A stretch of DNA of 64,000 bases from Viola odorata (taxonomy: Eukaryota > Streptophyta > Magnoliopsida > Malpighiales > Violaceae). Both the position numbers and the translations under genes were made by a program. This document shows positions 46,865 through 57,719 of this stretch, in pieces. Below the pieces are notes generated by a model. The model ran no database searches and was not told where the DNA came from. It saw nothing but the letters and a program-made list of their open reading frames with translations. The stretch lies in contig OY829542.1 of assembly GCA_963691705.1 (NCBI GenBank), forward strand, positions 4,260,188-4,324,187, read 5' to 3'. Every line of letters starts with the position of its first letter. Positions within the stretch are counted from its first letter, which is position 1.

Positions 46865-47959
46865 AGAATCGCAGTCTCCGAAGCTAAAAAGATCATGACC
46901 GAAATTCATGAAGGGGTTTGTTCTACGCATGCTAGTGGGCACATGATAGCAAGAAAAATAATGAGACAAGGATATTTTTGGCTCACAATTGAAAGAGATT
47001 GCATTAACTATTTCCAAAAATGCCACAAATGCCAAATATACGCGCACCACCTCCATATTCCTCCGACCCCTCTTTTTAATATGACGTCACCTTGGCCCTT
47101 TGCAATGTGGGGGATCGACATCATAGGCCAAATTCACCCTAAAGCCTCTAACGGTCACCGCTTCATCCTCGTGGCCATCGACTATTTCACCAAGTGGGTA
47201 GAAGCCGCTTCTTACTCAAACATCACTCAAAAGACAACCGCACGGTTCATTGAGAAGAACATCATTTGCCGTTATGGAATCCCCGAAATGATCATTACAG
47301 ACAACGGCACTAATTTAAACGGAAAGGTGATCAATGATCTTTGCCAACAGTGGAAAGTAAAACACCGCAACTCCTCGCCTTACCGCCCGAAGATGAATGG
47401 TGCGGTTGAAGCCGCAAATAAAAACTTGAAGAGAATCATTCAGAAGATGGTAGTCACCCACAAAGATTGGCATGACATGCTTCCTTTCGCCCTACACGCT
47501 TATCGGATTGCAATTCGCACTTCTACGGGAGCAACCCCTTATTCATTGGTCTATGGTATGGAGGCGGTAATACCACTTGAGGTAGAAATTCCTTCCCTCA
47601 GAGTCTTGGCCGAATCAGGAGTGAAAGAATCAGATTGGGCGAGAGTGAGGTATGAGCAATTAAACCTTATTTCGGAGAAGCGCCTAGCCGCTATGTGTCA
47701 TGCACAATTATACCAACAAAGGATGGCTAACGCCTACAACAAGAAAGTGAGGCCACGTGAATTCAAAACCGGAGACTTGGTATTGAAAAAGATCCTCCCA
47801 CACCAAGGGGAAAGTCAAGGGAAGTAGGCCCCAAGATACGAAGGCCCATACGTGGTCAAGAGCGCATTCTCGGGTGGTGCTCTAAGGCTCGCCAACATGG
47901 ACGGTGATGATCTACCAAGACCAGTAAACGCGGACGCCGTCAAGAGTTATTTTGCATAA
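46865..47959 (+). pseudogene. Ogre integrase
   Basis: The frame contains the zinc-binding region (HASGHMIARKIMRQGYFW...CHKCQIYA), the catalytic core with D (MWGIDIIG), D (IITDNGTNLN) and E (GAVEAANKNL), and the C-terminal region (PREFKTGDLVL). A TAG at 47825 interrupts it; the same frame continues to the natural-looking end TAA at 47957 with YEGPYVVKSAFSGGALRL. The linker that normally joins the second RNase H to integrase is missing, so this copy could not make a complete polyprotein. Confidence 0.9.
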
Positions 47960-50362
47960 GAAATTTGTAACCCACATCTTGTCGATCGAAAGACGTGGAA
48001 CCCCTCTCAACCAAACTCTTTAATGTATTTCTTAAGTCAATAAAATGAGGAATTCTTCCGTAAAATCGGTATGACAAAACATTTATTGTTCTTAAATTTT
48101 TTATGACCCAAAAAAGGTATGGTGCCGACGGTACCCAAGAGTAGTTAGGGTTACCGATACGAGCACAAGGACCAACCTCGTATCCGCGCCATTGGCCTCA
48201 TGGGATGACCGGGGAACCCATAAAGACCCTCTCACCAGACCGCGCCAAACCCTAGCATCCCATTTTCGGCCAAGCTGAAGCAACATTCCCGTGGCAAAAC
48301 GCTATAGCATTTTGCCCAAAACGCTATAGCGTTTTACCTCAACTTAGTCACTAGGCATTCTAGTGGCCTTTCACCCCCTTTGTCCAAAGGTTATTTTAGG
48401 GTTTTCCATGTAATAATGCCCAAGCTATAAATAGAAGGAGATAGCCTCTTTTATAGCTTATCTTTGATTTTGTTGAGTTTATCTCCTTTTCAAGACCAAT
48501 TAGTTGGATTTGCCTTAGGGGTTGTATTTACCATCCTCCCAAAGGAGATTAGATCCTTCAAGTTCAAGAACACGGTTTCCTCTTTCAAGAGAAGCCCGAA
48601 TGTTATCAATTACAAAAACCTCATAAAAACGTAACTCACTAATCGAATACCAAGTTTCATAGGTACAAGGATAGGTGTGTGCATTCACACATGTTTCAAC
48701 ACGATGAGTTTTTCTCCATACACACGAGTGAGGATGATAGAGAGGCCATTCTCGTCTAGAACGCTACTCAAGAACTTAATGGCTATTCTTCAAAGTACAA
48801 CGAGACTTGTAAACTTGGGGGCAAACAAGTGAAGTAACGACCCAAAGAAGGTGTCGAAAAATGTCCCAGCTCATTTTTCAGGAAAGTTGTCCTTTTACAT
48901 TTTTGCAATTTCAGTTTCCGTAATTCCCATTTTTGCCATTTTTACGTTTCCACGATTTTAGAATTTATGTTGTTACAAGAGTGTGTGCGTCATGTCTACT
49001 AAAATTCATAGTTTTTGCCAAAAATAAAATGAATAAAAAAAACTAAACTAAAATAAATATATGTTGCTTGGCTTGAAAAAAAATCCTGCGTTTTAACATT
49101 TCTTAGATCAAGCATGTTCATCATTTTATCACGTCACGGGTAACTTGAGCGTTCTTTAGAAATTATATAAACATGCATGATTCTGTTCGTTAACTCTTAT
49201 ATCCATGACATGTTTAGATGTAAACAAACACTAACATATCCCTATGAGTATTTTGAGCCTTCACGCTTTATTTTCCTTCATGAGTGTAAACGCTAAACTA
49301 GGTGCTAGTTGAATTTGCATAATATCCAGGGTACATGAACAATCAGACATGGGATAACAGTAAGATGACATTGGACTTTGCGTTTTTCTTCCCCTTTTAA
49401 TTTATTTTTCCAACTAAACCTACATCACCCCGCATTCCTTTTACCACCTCAAAAAACCCTTCAAAACGAAACTCTCCTCGCAAACGAGTAAACGCTCGAC
49501 TAGAATGATCAACCAAGGCACCATGAGCATGTTAGGCTCATCACAACGAATCAGTAAGACGAAAAAAACCCCACTCAAGGGTGATAATCCGCGCTAATAC
49601 ACGGAAACAAAAATCAATCGAAGACCATTGCCAAAAAAAATCAAGACCAAGGGAATTACATTCGCTTCTTTCGTTACTTATACCTATAAGAAAAAAAAAA
49701 GAGAAAAAAAGGAAAAAAGAAGAAGAAAAGGAAAAAAAAAAATAAACGGCGAGAAGGTCCCTCAAGAAACACAAATCAAAAGGAAGTAAGCGCAAAAAAA
49801 AAGAGAAAAAAAACCATCATTTAACAAGGTCCATCGAAAATAAACATAGAGAAGGACACCCCTTTCCCAACAAAAAGAAGAAACTCACAAACTGGGCTCT
49901 TCACCACAGTCAAATCACCAAAAATCGTTTACCGCGGATTGTCCTCATCACAGTTGATTGTTGAGCGCAAACTCGTTAAAACCATCCAAAAAGCAAGACA
50001 ACAAACACGCACCACGCAACAACCATTCATTTTTACAAAAAAAAACAAGTCTCTCCTTTTCTAATCTCATGCAAAGTCCTCTGGATTATTAGAATGCCCA
50101 TGCATGTGCATCTTTCACTCGGATTGATATTGCAAATTTAGTTTTAGCGCCATGTTTATTGCATTTTTGGAGTGTAAACACATAGCCTAGTTTTCTGAGT
50201 GTGAGCGCAAACACTAATATCTGGTGAGGATTGCTTATGTTTACATGTCATGGGAAAGTCTTGTCCTTGAGGTCGTTATTTCCTGAACAAGGCGCAGACG
50301 TTATCTAGACTTGAATCAATCATGTTTGTAACGAAATTGGATGAACGATTTATCCACAAAAA
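47960..50362 (+). other. Ogre 3' non-coding region, first part
   Basis: AT-rich non-coding sequence, with an A-rich stretch at 49670-49820. It contains a promoter-like block (see 48293-48434). No gene seen. It continues after E3 at 56543. Confidence 0.6.
48293..48434 (+). promoter_or_regulatory. Palindromes AAAACGCTATAGCGTTTT upstream of a TATA box inside Ogre
   Basis: Two palindromes (48293-48314, one mismatch; 48316-48336) lie about 90-130 bases upstream of CTATAAATAG (48425-48434). The layout is the same as in the E2 and SIRE-like LTRs although this lies in the 3' internal region. Whether transcription starts here is unknown. Confidence 0.45.
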
Positions 50363-50367
50363 TGTTT

Positions 50368-50887
50368 TGATAACAATTGAGACAGCCCTAACGATCCTAC
50401 TACACTTGCGGCACCCGCCGGGGCGGACTCCCATAAGACCCGTAAGATATCTTTGTATCGTCAGAGAATCAGCAAAGGATTCCTGGGATGGTCGACTTCA
50501 GCGGGGGGGGACTCAAGCGACTCTACACGCACGGCGTCATCCCATCCTAGGGACCCACGAGGTCATCGCCCCCGGCAGCCTTATCAGATATCGCTTGTGA
50601 CGTCATCGACTGATATCGCTTGTGACGTCATCATCTGATATCGCCTGAACTACTATCGCCAGGTATCACTGTCCAGGCTTATAAATACCCTCACCTTTTC
50701 ATTTAGAAGGTAAGATCGAGCTCACCTAGAAAAACCGCTGTTACTTTAAAACCCGAACTGACTTAAGCATCGGAGTGTCTACGCCGGAGCCCCCCTCCGG
50801 CGCTTTGCAGGTACACTCGACGCCGTTCGCCGCCGTTCCGATCAGACACGACACAGAATCTTACAAGATCGACATTAAAACTTACCA
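50368..50887 (+). repeat. E3 5' LTR
   Basis: 520 bp. About ten differences from the 3' LTR were seen by eye, all C/T or G/A. Confidence 0.93.
50586..50686 (+). promoter_or_regulatory. E3 LTR promoter: TGACGTCA repeats upstream of TATA
   Basis: TGATATCGCTTGTGACGTCA-type units of 24-27 bases are repeated, with TGACGTCA at 50598 and 50622 and GATATC words. TTATAAATACC follows at 50679. Candidate bZIP (TGA-type) sites next to a core promoter. The 3' LTR has the same block. Confidence 0.6.
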
Positions 50888-50972
50888 AATGGTGCTTTCA
50901 TTGAGAGCCTTGGTATATTAAGTGAGCGTCCTTAATAGCCAAGCTCCGTTTAGTCGGAAGATTGGAACGGTC

Positions 50973-52445
50973 ATGACCACAGAATCGGAACTGATCCGAT
51001 CATCATCCTCTAATATCCCTTTCTCAATCCGTAGACAACTGTTTCCCTTTGCTACTGCTGATCTCTCTATGACGACACAACCGATTATTTCGGGACCCCT
51101 GGACCCTTCGGCTGGAATTGCTGGAGAACTGGTCTCCTCACAAACGAACATCTTGTCATCTCAGATTGCGGGATCTGACTTCTCTACTCCTCTTTCGAGG
51201 GGATCTGCGCTCAATTGCGAACATCCTTTTGCAACAGAAATAGCGGCCCTTCGTTCTCGGCTGGAATATTTGACTGAAATGGCCGCAAGAGGCACTCCCG
51301 GTGCTTCTGGATCTAGTCTCCCTCCCCGTGTCATGTTCACCCCATCTATTGTCGCTGATCGAACTCTGTCACCGTTGTTTCCAGAAAACCTCCAGATGCC
51401 TTTATCCGCGGGAAACCCTCTGATTAGTGCTGGGCAGCTTACTCAAGGAAGAGTAGAGGCTTACGTACCGCAGATACCGCAAGGTCTCCTCCTACAAGGA
51501 GACAGGCAACTTGAGGGGGTTAGGAACCGGTGGGACGGACGGAGGGAAGGAGTCAACAGGAGTTTGTCTCCCGAGTACAGTGACAGATCTAGCAGTCGAA
51601 GGCATCGAAGTCATTCGCGCAGGAGTCGCAGTCGATCTCCTATGCGACATTTTACGCCAGAACCACGTAACAGGGGGCGTCAGGCTGAAATGTCTCCTCC
51701 GCGTCAGGCGCGTGAAATTCTTGACAATACATCGGGCCACCCATTTAGCCGTCGTATAAGGCGTCACAGGGTCAGTCGACGCGTAAAGCTTCCCACTGAT
51801 ACTTATGATGGCACCAAGGATCCCATCTCGCATATCAATAAAGTGAAAGATTTCGCTCAGTTTCAGACCCACAGCGATGCGGCGTTATGCCAAATATTTG
51901 TTATGACATTATCGGGCGTTGCGCATCTCTGGTTTGAGGGACTCCCTGGTGGATCCATTGATAACTTTTCACAATTAGAATCTAAATTTCGGAGCAGATT
52001 TAGCACGGCAATTCCAATCAGGAAATCTGCCGCCGCGTTATTTGACATACAGCGAATGCCTCAAGAATCCTTGAAGGAATTTCTTAGCCGCTTCGATCTG
52101 GAAATGTCCTTAACGCCGGGCGTTACTATTGATTTTGCTATAGAAGCTTTGAAAAGGAACTGCCGCTACGGGAAACTGAAAGACGCGCTTATGGTGGACC
52201 CCCTAGTGACTTTAGATGCGTTGAGACTTAAAGCCCACAATTATGCGAAAATGGAGGAAGAAGAAAACAGAGATAGGACGTACAATGTGCCGCAGGGGAC
52301 ATCTCAGATTACCGTTGCTCCCACAAAGCCTTTACCTGATGACCACTTTATCGACGATTACGCCAGGCGAAGGGATCATATCCCCAAGGCCCCCAACAAG
52401 CAAAAGGGTCTAAAAAGAAATGGGCTGATGAGCTACCATACGTGA
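50973..52445 (+). CDS. E3 Gag
   Basis: The first ATG in frame is 50973; the frame is open upstream to 50922. The N-terminal 200 residues are variable and end in an Arg/Ser-rich stretch (SSSRRHRSHSRRSRSRSP). The Gag core follows (LPTDTYDGTKDPISHINKVK, HLWFEGLPGGSIDNFSQLES, RFDLEMSLTPGVTIDFAIEA). The 491-residue frame is uninterrupted, then passes out of frame near 52400 at the deletion junction with integrase. No zinc knuckle is left. It might still yield a Gag-only protein. Confidence 0.87.
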   Translation: MTTESELIRSSSSNIPFSIRRQLFPFATADLSMTTQPIISGPLDPSAGIAGELVSSQTNILSSQIAGSDFSTPLSRGSALNCEHPFATEIAALRSRLEYLTEMAARGTPGASGSSLPPRVMFTPSIVADRTLSPLFPENLQMPLSAGNPLISAGQLTQGRVEAYVPQIPQGLLLQGDRQLEGVRNRWDGRREGVNRSLSPEYSDRSSSRRHRSHSRRSRSRSPMRHFTPEPRNRGRQAEMSPPRQAREILDNTSGHPFSRRIRRHRVSRRVKLPTDTYDGTKDPISHINKVKDFAQFQTHSDAALCQIFVMTLSGVAHLWFEGLPGGSIDNFSQLESKFRSRFSTAIPIRKSAAALFDIQRMPQESLKEFLSRFDLEMSLTPGVTIDFAIEALKRNCRYGKLKDALMVDPLVTLDALRLKAHNYAKMEEEENRDRTYNVPQGTSQITVAPTKPLPDDHFIDDYARRRDHIPKAPNKQKGLKRNGLMSYHT

Positions 52446-52906
52446 TGTGGGCATACCGCATGACTGTAAAGACTAGTACCGGAGAGACACCTTTCGCGTT
52501 GGCCTTCGGGACCGAAGCCGTCACACCAGTGGAAATTAGAACCGTGAGCCTACGGGTGGCCCACTTTCGTGAGGAACTAAATGAGGAAAGGTTACGAGCT
52601 AACCTAGACGCGTTACCAGAAGTCCGAGAAGAAATCCTTCTGAAAATGCAACATTATAAACGAAAGATGACCCGTTATCATAACAGGCGCGTTAAAGAGC
52701 GGTTGCTGAAAGCTGGTGACCTGGTGCTCAGAGACAAGCGAGCGGCAGGGCAACGAATGGGGAAACTCAGTCCGAAATGGGATGGACCTTATCGCGTCAC
52801 CCACGTTGTCGGGAAAGGAGCCTATCATCTGGAGACTCTTGATGGTACACCCTTATCCAACTCTTGGAATATCGCTCGCTTGAAGTTATATTATGCTAGA
52901 ATTTGA
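52405..52906 (+). pseudogene. E3 integrase C-terminal remnant
   Basis: The frame begins near the deletion junction (WADELPYVMWAYRMTVKTST) and contains GETPFALAFGTEAVTPVEI, the KAGDLVLRD motif and KWDGPYRV near the end, all typical of the C-terminal part of Tat-lineage integrase. The catalytic D, D and E residues lie in the deleted part. It overlaps the end of Gag in another frame. Confidence 0.88.
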
Positions 52907-53004
52907 TTTTATCTGCACCTTTGATTTATGCCAACCCTAACCATGACTAACGCTCGATAAGAGAGCTTTCGTGGGTGTTTGTGGTTGCTTTTGTGCAGAT
53001 AAAA

Positions 53005-53460
53005 AAGGGGGTATCTTGGGGAAGTGAAAAGTCCTATCCTTGTGATGGCCGGTCTTGATCAGATGGCCCACTAAGTGAGGGCACTACCCAACATGCCTTG
53101 AATTAGCGTCGGATTGAAAGATCCTGGATGCCCCCGGGGGTGAAAAGTCCTATCCTTGTGATGACCGATCTTGATCAGATGGCTCATTAAGTGAGGGCAC
53201 CACCCGGTATCTTTGGGAGTGAAAAGTCCTTTCCTTGTACAGACCGTTCTCGTGGAGACGGCCCATCAAGAAGAGGCACGCCCCAAAGAAATAGAAACTC
53301 CGTCTAGAAACAAGACTCCTATCTTAACGGCTGGGCTGCCACAGCCAGGCCATTAAGGAAGGACACGGTTCTAGACGCGAGGGCAACGCCCAAAAGTGAA
53401 AATTCCCTAGCCTTGTGATAGCCGTCCCGATCCGACAGCTCACTAAGACGAGGCACTTTA
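53005..53460 (+). repeat. E3 repeats with GTGAAAAGTCCTATCCTTGTG
   Basis: Four diverged copies of a roughly 100-base unit: GAAAAGTCCTATCCTTG, a GATCAGATGG-type arm and an AAGTGAGGGCAC-type end. Non-coding. The rest of 52907-54008 shows no gene. Confidence 0.75.
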
Positions 53461-54008
53461 AGGGCCGATCGTGAAAACAGGGAAAGGCGGAGAATCGCGA
53501 AATCCCGACTAGTAACCAGATGTGTGATCCCTGGTGAAGTATAGAGCTGATAGCGAAAGCGATTCCCCGCGGGTTCCAGGGTAACGCCCTATGATGGCAG
53601 CAGAAAAGCTCCTACGGGTAATGACTATCCCTCGTAACATGTTTTTGTTACTAATGATTTACAATTAAGAATGCGCAGAATACTTTTTGGGCAGCGAAAA
53701 GAGTGAGGATCTCGTAAGCAGAGATACCGTTCGGCTTATCGGGAAAGCTAGCCCAATGCCGAGTTCCGTAATTTCGGTGGAAACGCTAAGGGGTTTGTTC
53801 GGAAAAGTAAGCGCATCGAGAAAACATGGCGAAGATAACGCCAGAGAAATTCACAAACAGACAACTGGATAAAAGGAAAGTTAGCAATAAAGTTGCCTGA
53901 ACACATCGGAATGTTTAAAGGGGGCTACAAACTGTGGTGGTCAAAACAATTACAAAAATTTAGTGACGCCTGATCACTAAGGAAAGAGCGGTAAAGCCTC
54001 GAAGCTCG

Positions 54009-55112
54009 TCAATCTTCGGGGTTCTTCCGTTTCCAGCCTGCCGCTTTAGCCTGGCGAAAGCCCTCCTCGTTAATATGGCCAGATCTTCGCGTAAAAGCGG
54101 CAGTGACCTCATCAGGTTTGTACGCATCAACCCCATGGTCTTCCTCAAAGCAAGCAACCAAAGTAGCGGCAGTCTGTTCGACATGCCACAGGCTCTTATC
54201 GGCTGACTCTTCCTCCAAGGCAATTCTCTCCTTGACCAAGGATGACTTCTCATTCTCCCAGGATGACTTCTCATTCTCCAAAGCAGTGACTTTGGCTCTT
54301 TCCGCTGCTAAGGCGGTAGACTGCTCTTTTTTCTGCTCCTGATGAGCCAGCAATAAGTCCGTGCGCTCCTCCAGTAACTTTTTCTTCTCATTCCGCTCTC
54401 GCGCTAATTCCTGCAAGGAAGAGGAAAGAGAAGCAGCCTAACGCTGCACTTCCTCCGCCCAGTAATGGAACTGCATCATATTGGTAAAAAGAGTGGAGCG
54501 TAATGAGTTTACTCTGTCGACCTCGGGCCTGGAAAGAAAGGCTTCCCATTCTGGCGCAGACGCCAATACCTGAGAAGCCAGCAAAGCCGTAACTTCATTC
54601 GAGCCGTCACCCCCCAGTGCCGCCAGACCTGTGTTACGAAGATCGTACAGCCCAACTTGATGAGTCACAGTAACGGGCCCATTCAGCGGACAGAGATCCG
54701 CCACACAGTTAAAGGTGGCACCTCCTTCGCCATAACGGTCCAAAAGGGGGATGCTCGAAGGAGCAAAGCCCAAGGGAAAGGGAGAGCGAACTTGTGACGA
54801 TGAACCCTCTGGAGCGAGATAAACGCCATGGGGCTGATAGCCTGGAAAATCTTGTAAGACCTCCTGATATCCCATATTGGAGGCATATGCGTGAACAGGA
54901 CCACCGAAAGAATTGGGCGACACCTCAAAGGCATCGCTAGTGCTGAGGTTCTCCAAAAATCTTGAAGGATTCTCTCCCTGAGGAGCAGCCGTAGAATCAA
55001 ACCCATCCGCGGGCCTATTCTCCACCCCGGTGGTAGAAGAAGAAGGGTTTTTGCTCTCATTCTCCAGCCGTTGTCTCTTCCTGGAACCAGTCAGCATGTA
55101 GCCCAATTTCAT
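54009..55112 (-). pseudogene. E3 antisense ORF encoding a coiled-coil protein, one stop
   Basis: Minus-strand frame from ATG 55112 to the stop at 54009, about 368 codons with one TAG at 54440-54438. The N-terminal part starts MKLGYMLTGSRKRQRLENES, a basic nuclear-signal-like start, and is Ser/Pro/Gly-rich. The C-terminal part is a coiled coil (ERNEKKKLLEERTDLLLAHQ, ENEKSSWENEKSSLVKERI). Antisense ORFs between integrase and 3' LTR are described in Grande/Retand elements, and their role is unknown. The long open frame next to deleted pol suggests it is kept, but one stop now interrupts it. Confidence 0.7.
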
Positions 55113-55304
55113 ATTGCTTGGAGGAGGAGCGGAGGTAGCGACTGCGATAGTGTCCTGCCAAGAACGCTATGAGAAATATGAAAAGAAGAAGAGAGCGATG
55201 TTCGTACGCTGTCCGCGATACAGATACTGGAAGGAGTGCGAGGCAGAACCTGATAAAACGTCAAAAAACACGATATCACGGGTAGCCATGATGTAAAAGC
55301 CATA

Positions 55305-55465
55305 TGGGTACCGGTATCCACAGTGTAAGGCCGCGTTGATGTCTCAGGTAGCCCTAGATGCATAAAACCGCACTGACATCACAGGCATCTGGTGGTATAA
55401 AGCCGCGCTAATCATAGGCAGCTGATAGCGTAAAACCGCGTTGATATCGCTGTTTACTCGAGCGT
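55305..55465 (+). repeat. E3 TAAAACCGC/TAAAGCCGC repeats shared with E1
   Basis: Four copies of a roughly 45-base unit (GTAAGGCCGC, ATAAAACCGC, ATAAAGCCGC, GTAAAACCGC) with GATATC/CAGGTAGC words, similar to E1 25490-25735. Nothing else is seen between 55466 and 56017 except a pre-LTR segment shared with E1. Confidence 0.65.
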
Positions 55466-56017
55466 AAAAGAAAAATTGGGCCCGCATGACCTCAAATCTC
55501 TGTAAGTACAAAGTCTGCTAACTTCTCCATAAGTACCTATCTCCTCTATGTGTTTGCAGTGCACTTGAAAGGACGATGGACTTGGAGCATGTGCCAGTCC
55601 ATGGCATGATTTGGTTGAGTATCCTTGACGGAATTACCAGTGACCCGACAGCGACTCTTCCGCGATTCGAACAAGTTGAGGCTTCGTAAGTCCTGTCAAG
55701 AGGTCAAACAGAGTAATATCGCCGGGCGAAAGTAATGCCCCCATGATTACGAGCGTGATAGCGACTTTCTCGTGAATCTCTTAACGCCTCAAGAAGACAG
55801 ATCTTTAGGCGAGAATGGAGCTCAGAATTAGCTCGTCTAGTAGAAAGTCTCAGACTTAAGCGCCAGCATTATCACTTGAATCTCATTGACGTTGAACAGT
55901 CAAAGAAGCTCGGGGATCTCGCGAACATATCGCCTCATGAAGGAACAAGCCTTCATTTAAGATGTCAGACATGGACAACCCTTGGTAAACACTCGAGCTC
56001 GTTTTCAGTTGGGCTTA

Positions 56018-56537
56018 TGATAACAATTGAGACAGCCCTAACGGTCCTACTACACTTGCGGCACCCGCCGGGGCGGACTCCCATAAGACCCGTAAGATAT
56101 CTTTGTATCGTCAGAGAATCAGCAAAGGATTCCTGGGATGGTCGACTTCAGCGGGGGGGGACTCAAGCGACTCTACACGCACGACGTCATCCCATCCTAG
56201 GGACCCACGAGGTCATCACCCCCGGCAGCCTTATCAGATATCGCTTGTGACGTCATCGACTGATATCGCTTGTGACGTCATCATCTGACATCGCCTGAAC
56301 TACTATCGCCAGGTATCGCTGTCCAGGCTTATAAATACCCTCACCTTTTCATTTAGAAGGTAAGATCGAGCTCACCCAGAAAAACCGCTGTTACTTTAAA
56401 ACCCGAACTGACTTAAGCATCGGAGTGTCTACGCCGGAGCCCCCCTCCGGCGCTTTGCAGGTACACTTGACGTCGTTCGCCGCCGTTCTGATCAGACACG
56501 ACACAGAATCTTACAAGATCGACATTAAAACTTATCA
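56018..56537 (+). repeat. E3 3' LTR
   Basis: 520 bp, same layout as the 5' LTR. Confidence 0.93.
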
Positions 56538-57094
56538 TGTTTGAATTTATTTTCTTAAACAAAGAATTCATTTTCATTCCAGAGGAAAAAACTTGGGGGC
56601 AAGCCATGGGTCAAAGGTAGGAATACATGATATTTCTCATTATCAATTACTCCCTCCTTTTTATCTGTTGTTGCTGTGTGTTTGCTTCCTTCCTATTTTA
56701 CAGGATACGAATACACTTTGATAGGATCACTCCTCAATCATGGGTCTTCGATCACAACATCGTTGTAAAGCCCTCGTCATCTCGGATTTTCATCAAAATC
56801 CCATCAACAAATCAAATGGAGAACATTACCACTCCTCAACCATGGGTCTTCAAAAAATCGTTGTAATGCCTTCACCACAAATTTCGTCAAACGGATCTAA
56901 TCAAGTTGTGAAGAGCGGAATGGCCTTCCAAGGCAACCATTCGTGAATTCACGTTGAGTCATCAGAAGGCTCGTGCAAAGGTAAGTTGCCTTAAACCAAA
57001 GGTACGTTCCAACTCTCATTTACTTTTTCTGTCAAAACACATGAAGTGTGAGTGTTACCCTCACCTTACATAATTCTACATTTCTGCATAATTA

Positions 57095-57505
57095 TTACTC
57101 CTCCTTGAGCGACTACTTTTCCGCATACTATATCTAAATACTCCTCCTTGAGCGACTACTTTCCTGTCTTACATTCCCGTCTATCTAAATACTCCTCATT
57201 GAGCGACTACTTTTCCGCATACTATATCTAAATACTCCTCCTTGAGCGACTACTTCCCTGTCTTACATTCCCGTCTATCTAAATACTCCTCCATGAGCGA
57301 CTACTTTTCCGCATACTATATCTAAATACTCCTCATTGAGCGACTACTTTCCTGTCTTACATTCCCATCTATCTAAATACTCCTCCTTGAGCGACTACTT
57401 TCCTGTCTTACATTCCCGTCTATCTAAATACTCCTCCTTGAGCGACTACTTTTTCGCATATTATATCTAAATATTCCTCCTTGAGCGACTACATTCCTGC
57501 GTAAT
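57095..57505 (+). repeat. Ogre 3' tandem repeat, CTCCTCCTTGAGCGACTAC unit
   Basis: About nine units alternate between roughly 42 and 51 bases (TTTTCCGCATACTATATC versus TTTCCTGTCTTACATTCC endings). Non-coding. The flanks 56543-57094 hold no gene. Confidence 0.88.
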
Positions 57506-57705
57506 CTCCTCCGTGAGCGACCATGTCTTTCCATAATTCTACATTTCTGCATAATTATTACTTTAAAAACAATTACCTTTCAATTCATGCATAATTTCAT
57601 ACCTCAACCAGTCATGATGTAATTCAAAACATGGTAAAAAATCGGGGCAACCATCTTTACTGCTAATCAAAAATTTCAGTTACACTGTATTTTTTATCAG
57701 ACAGT

Positions 57706-57719
57706 AAAGAGGGGGCAAC
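57706..57719 (+). other. Ogre polypurine tract
   Basis: AAAGAGGGGGCAAC lies directly before the 3' LTR start, the expected plus-strand primer position. Confidence 0.7.

Larger units (their letters stand above)
50368..56537 (+). mobile_element. E3: internally deleted Tat/Retand-like Gypsy element with an antisense ORF
   Basis: LTRs 50368-50887 and 56018-56537, both exactly 520 bp, start TGATAACAATTGAGACAG. TSD TGTTT is at 50363-50367 and 56538-56542. AATGGTGCTTTCATTGAGAG follows the 5' LTR. Gag is present, then the sequence jumps to the integrase C-terminus, so protease, RT, RNase H and the integrase core are deleted. A minus-strand ORF lies before the 3' LTR, as known for Grande/Retand-type elements. 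Confidence 0.93.
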
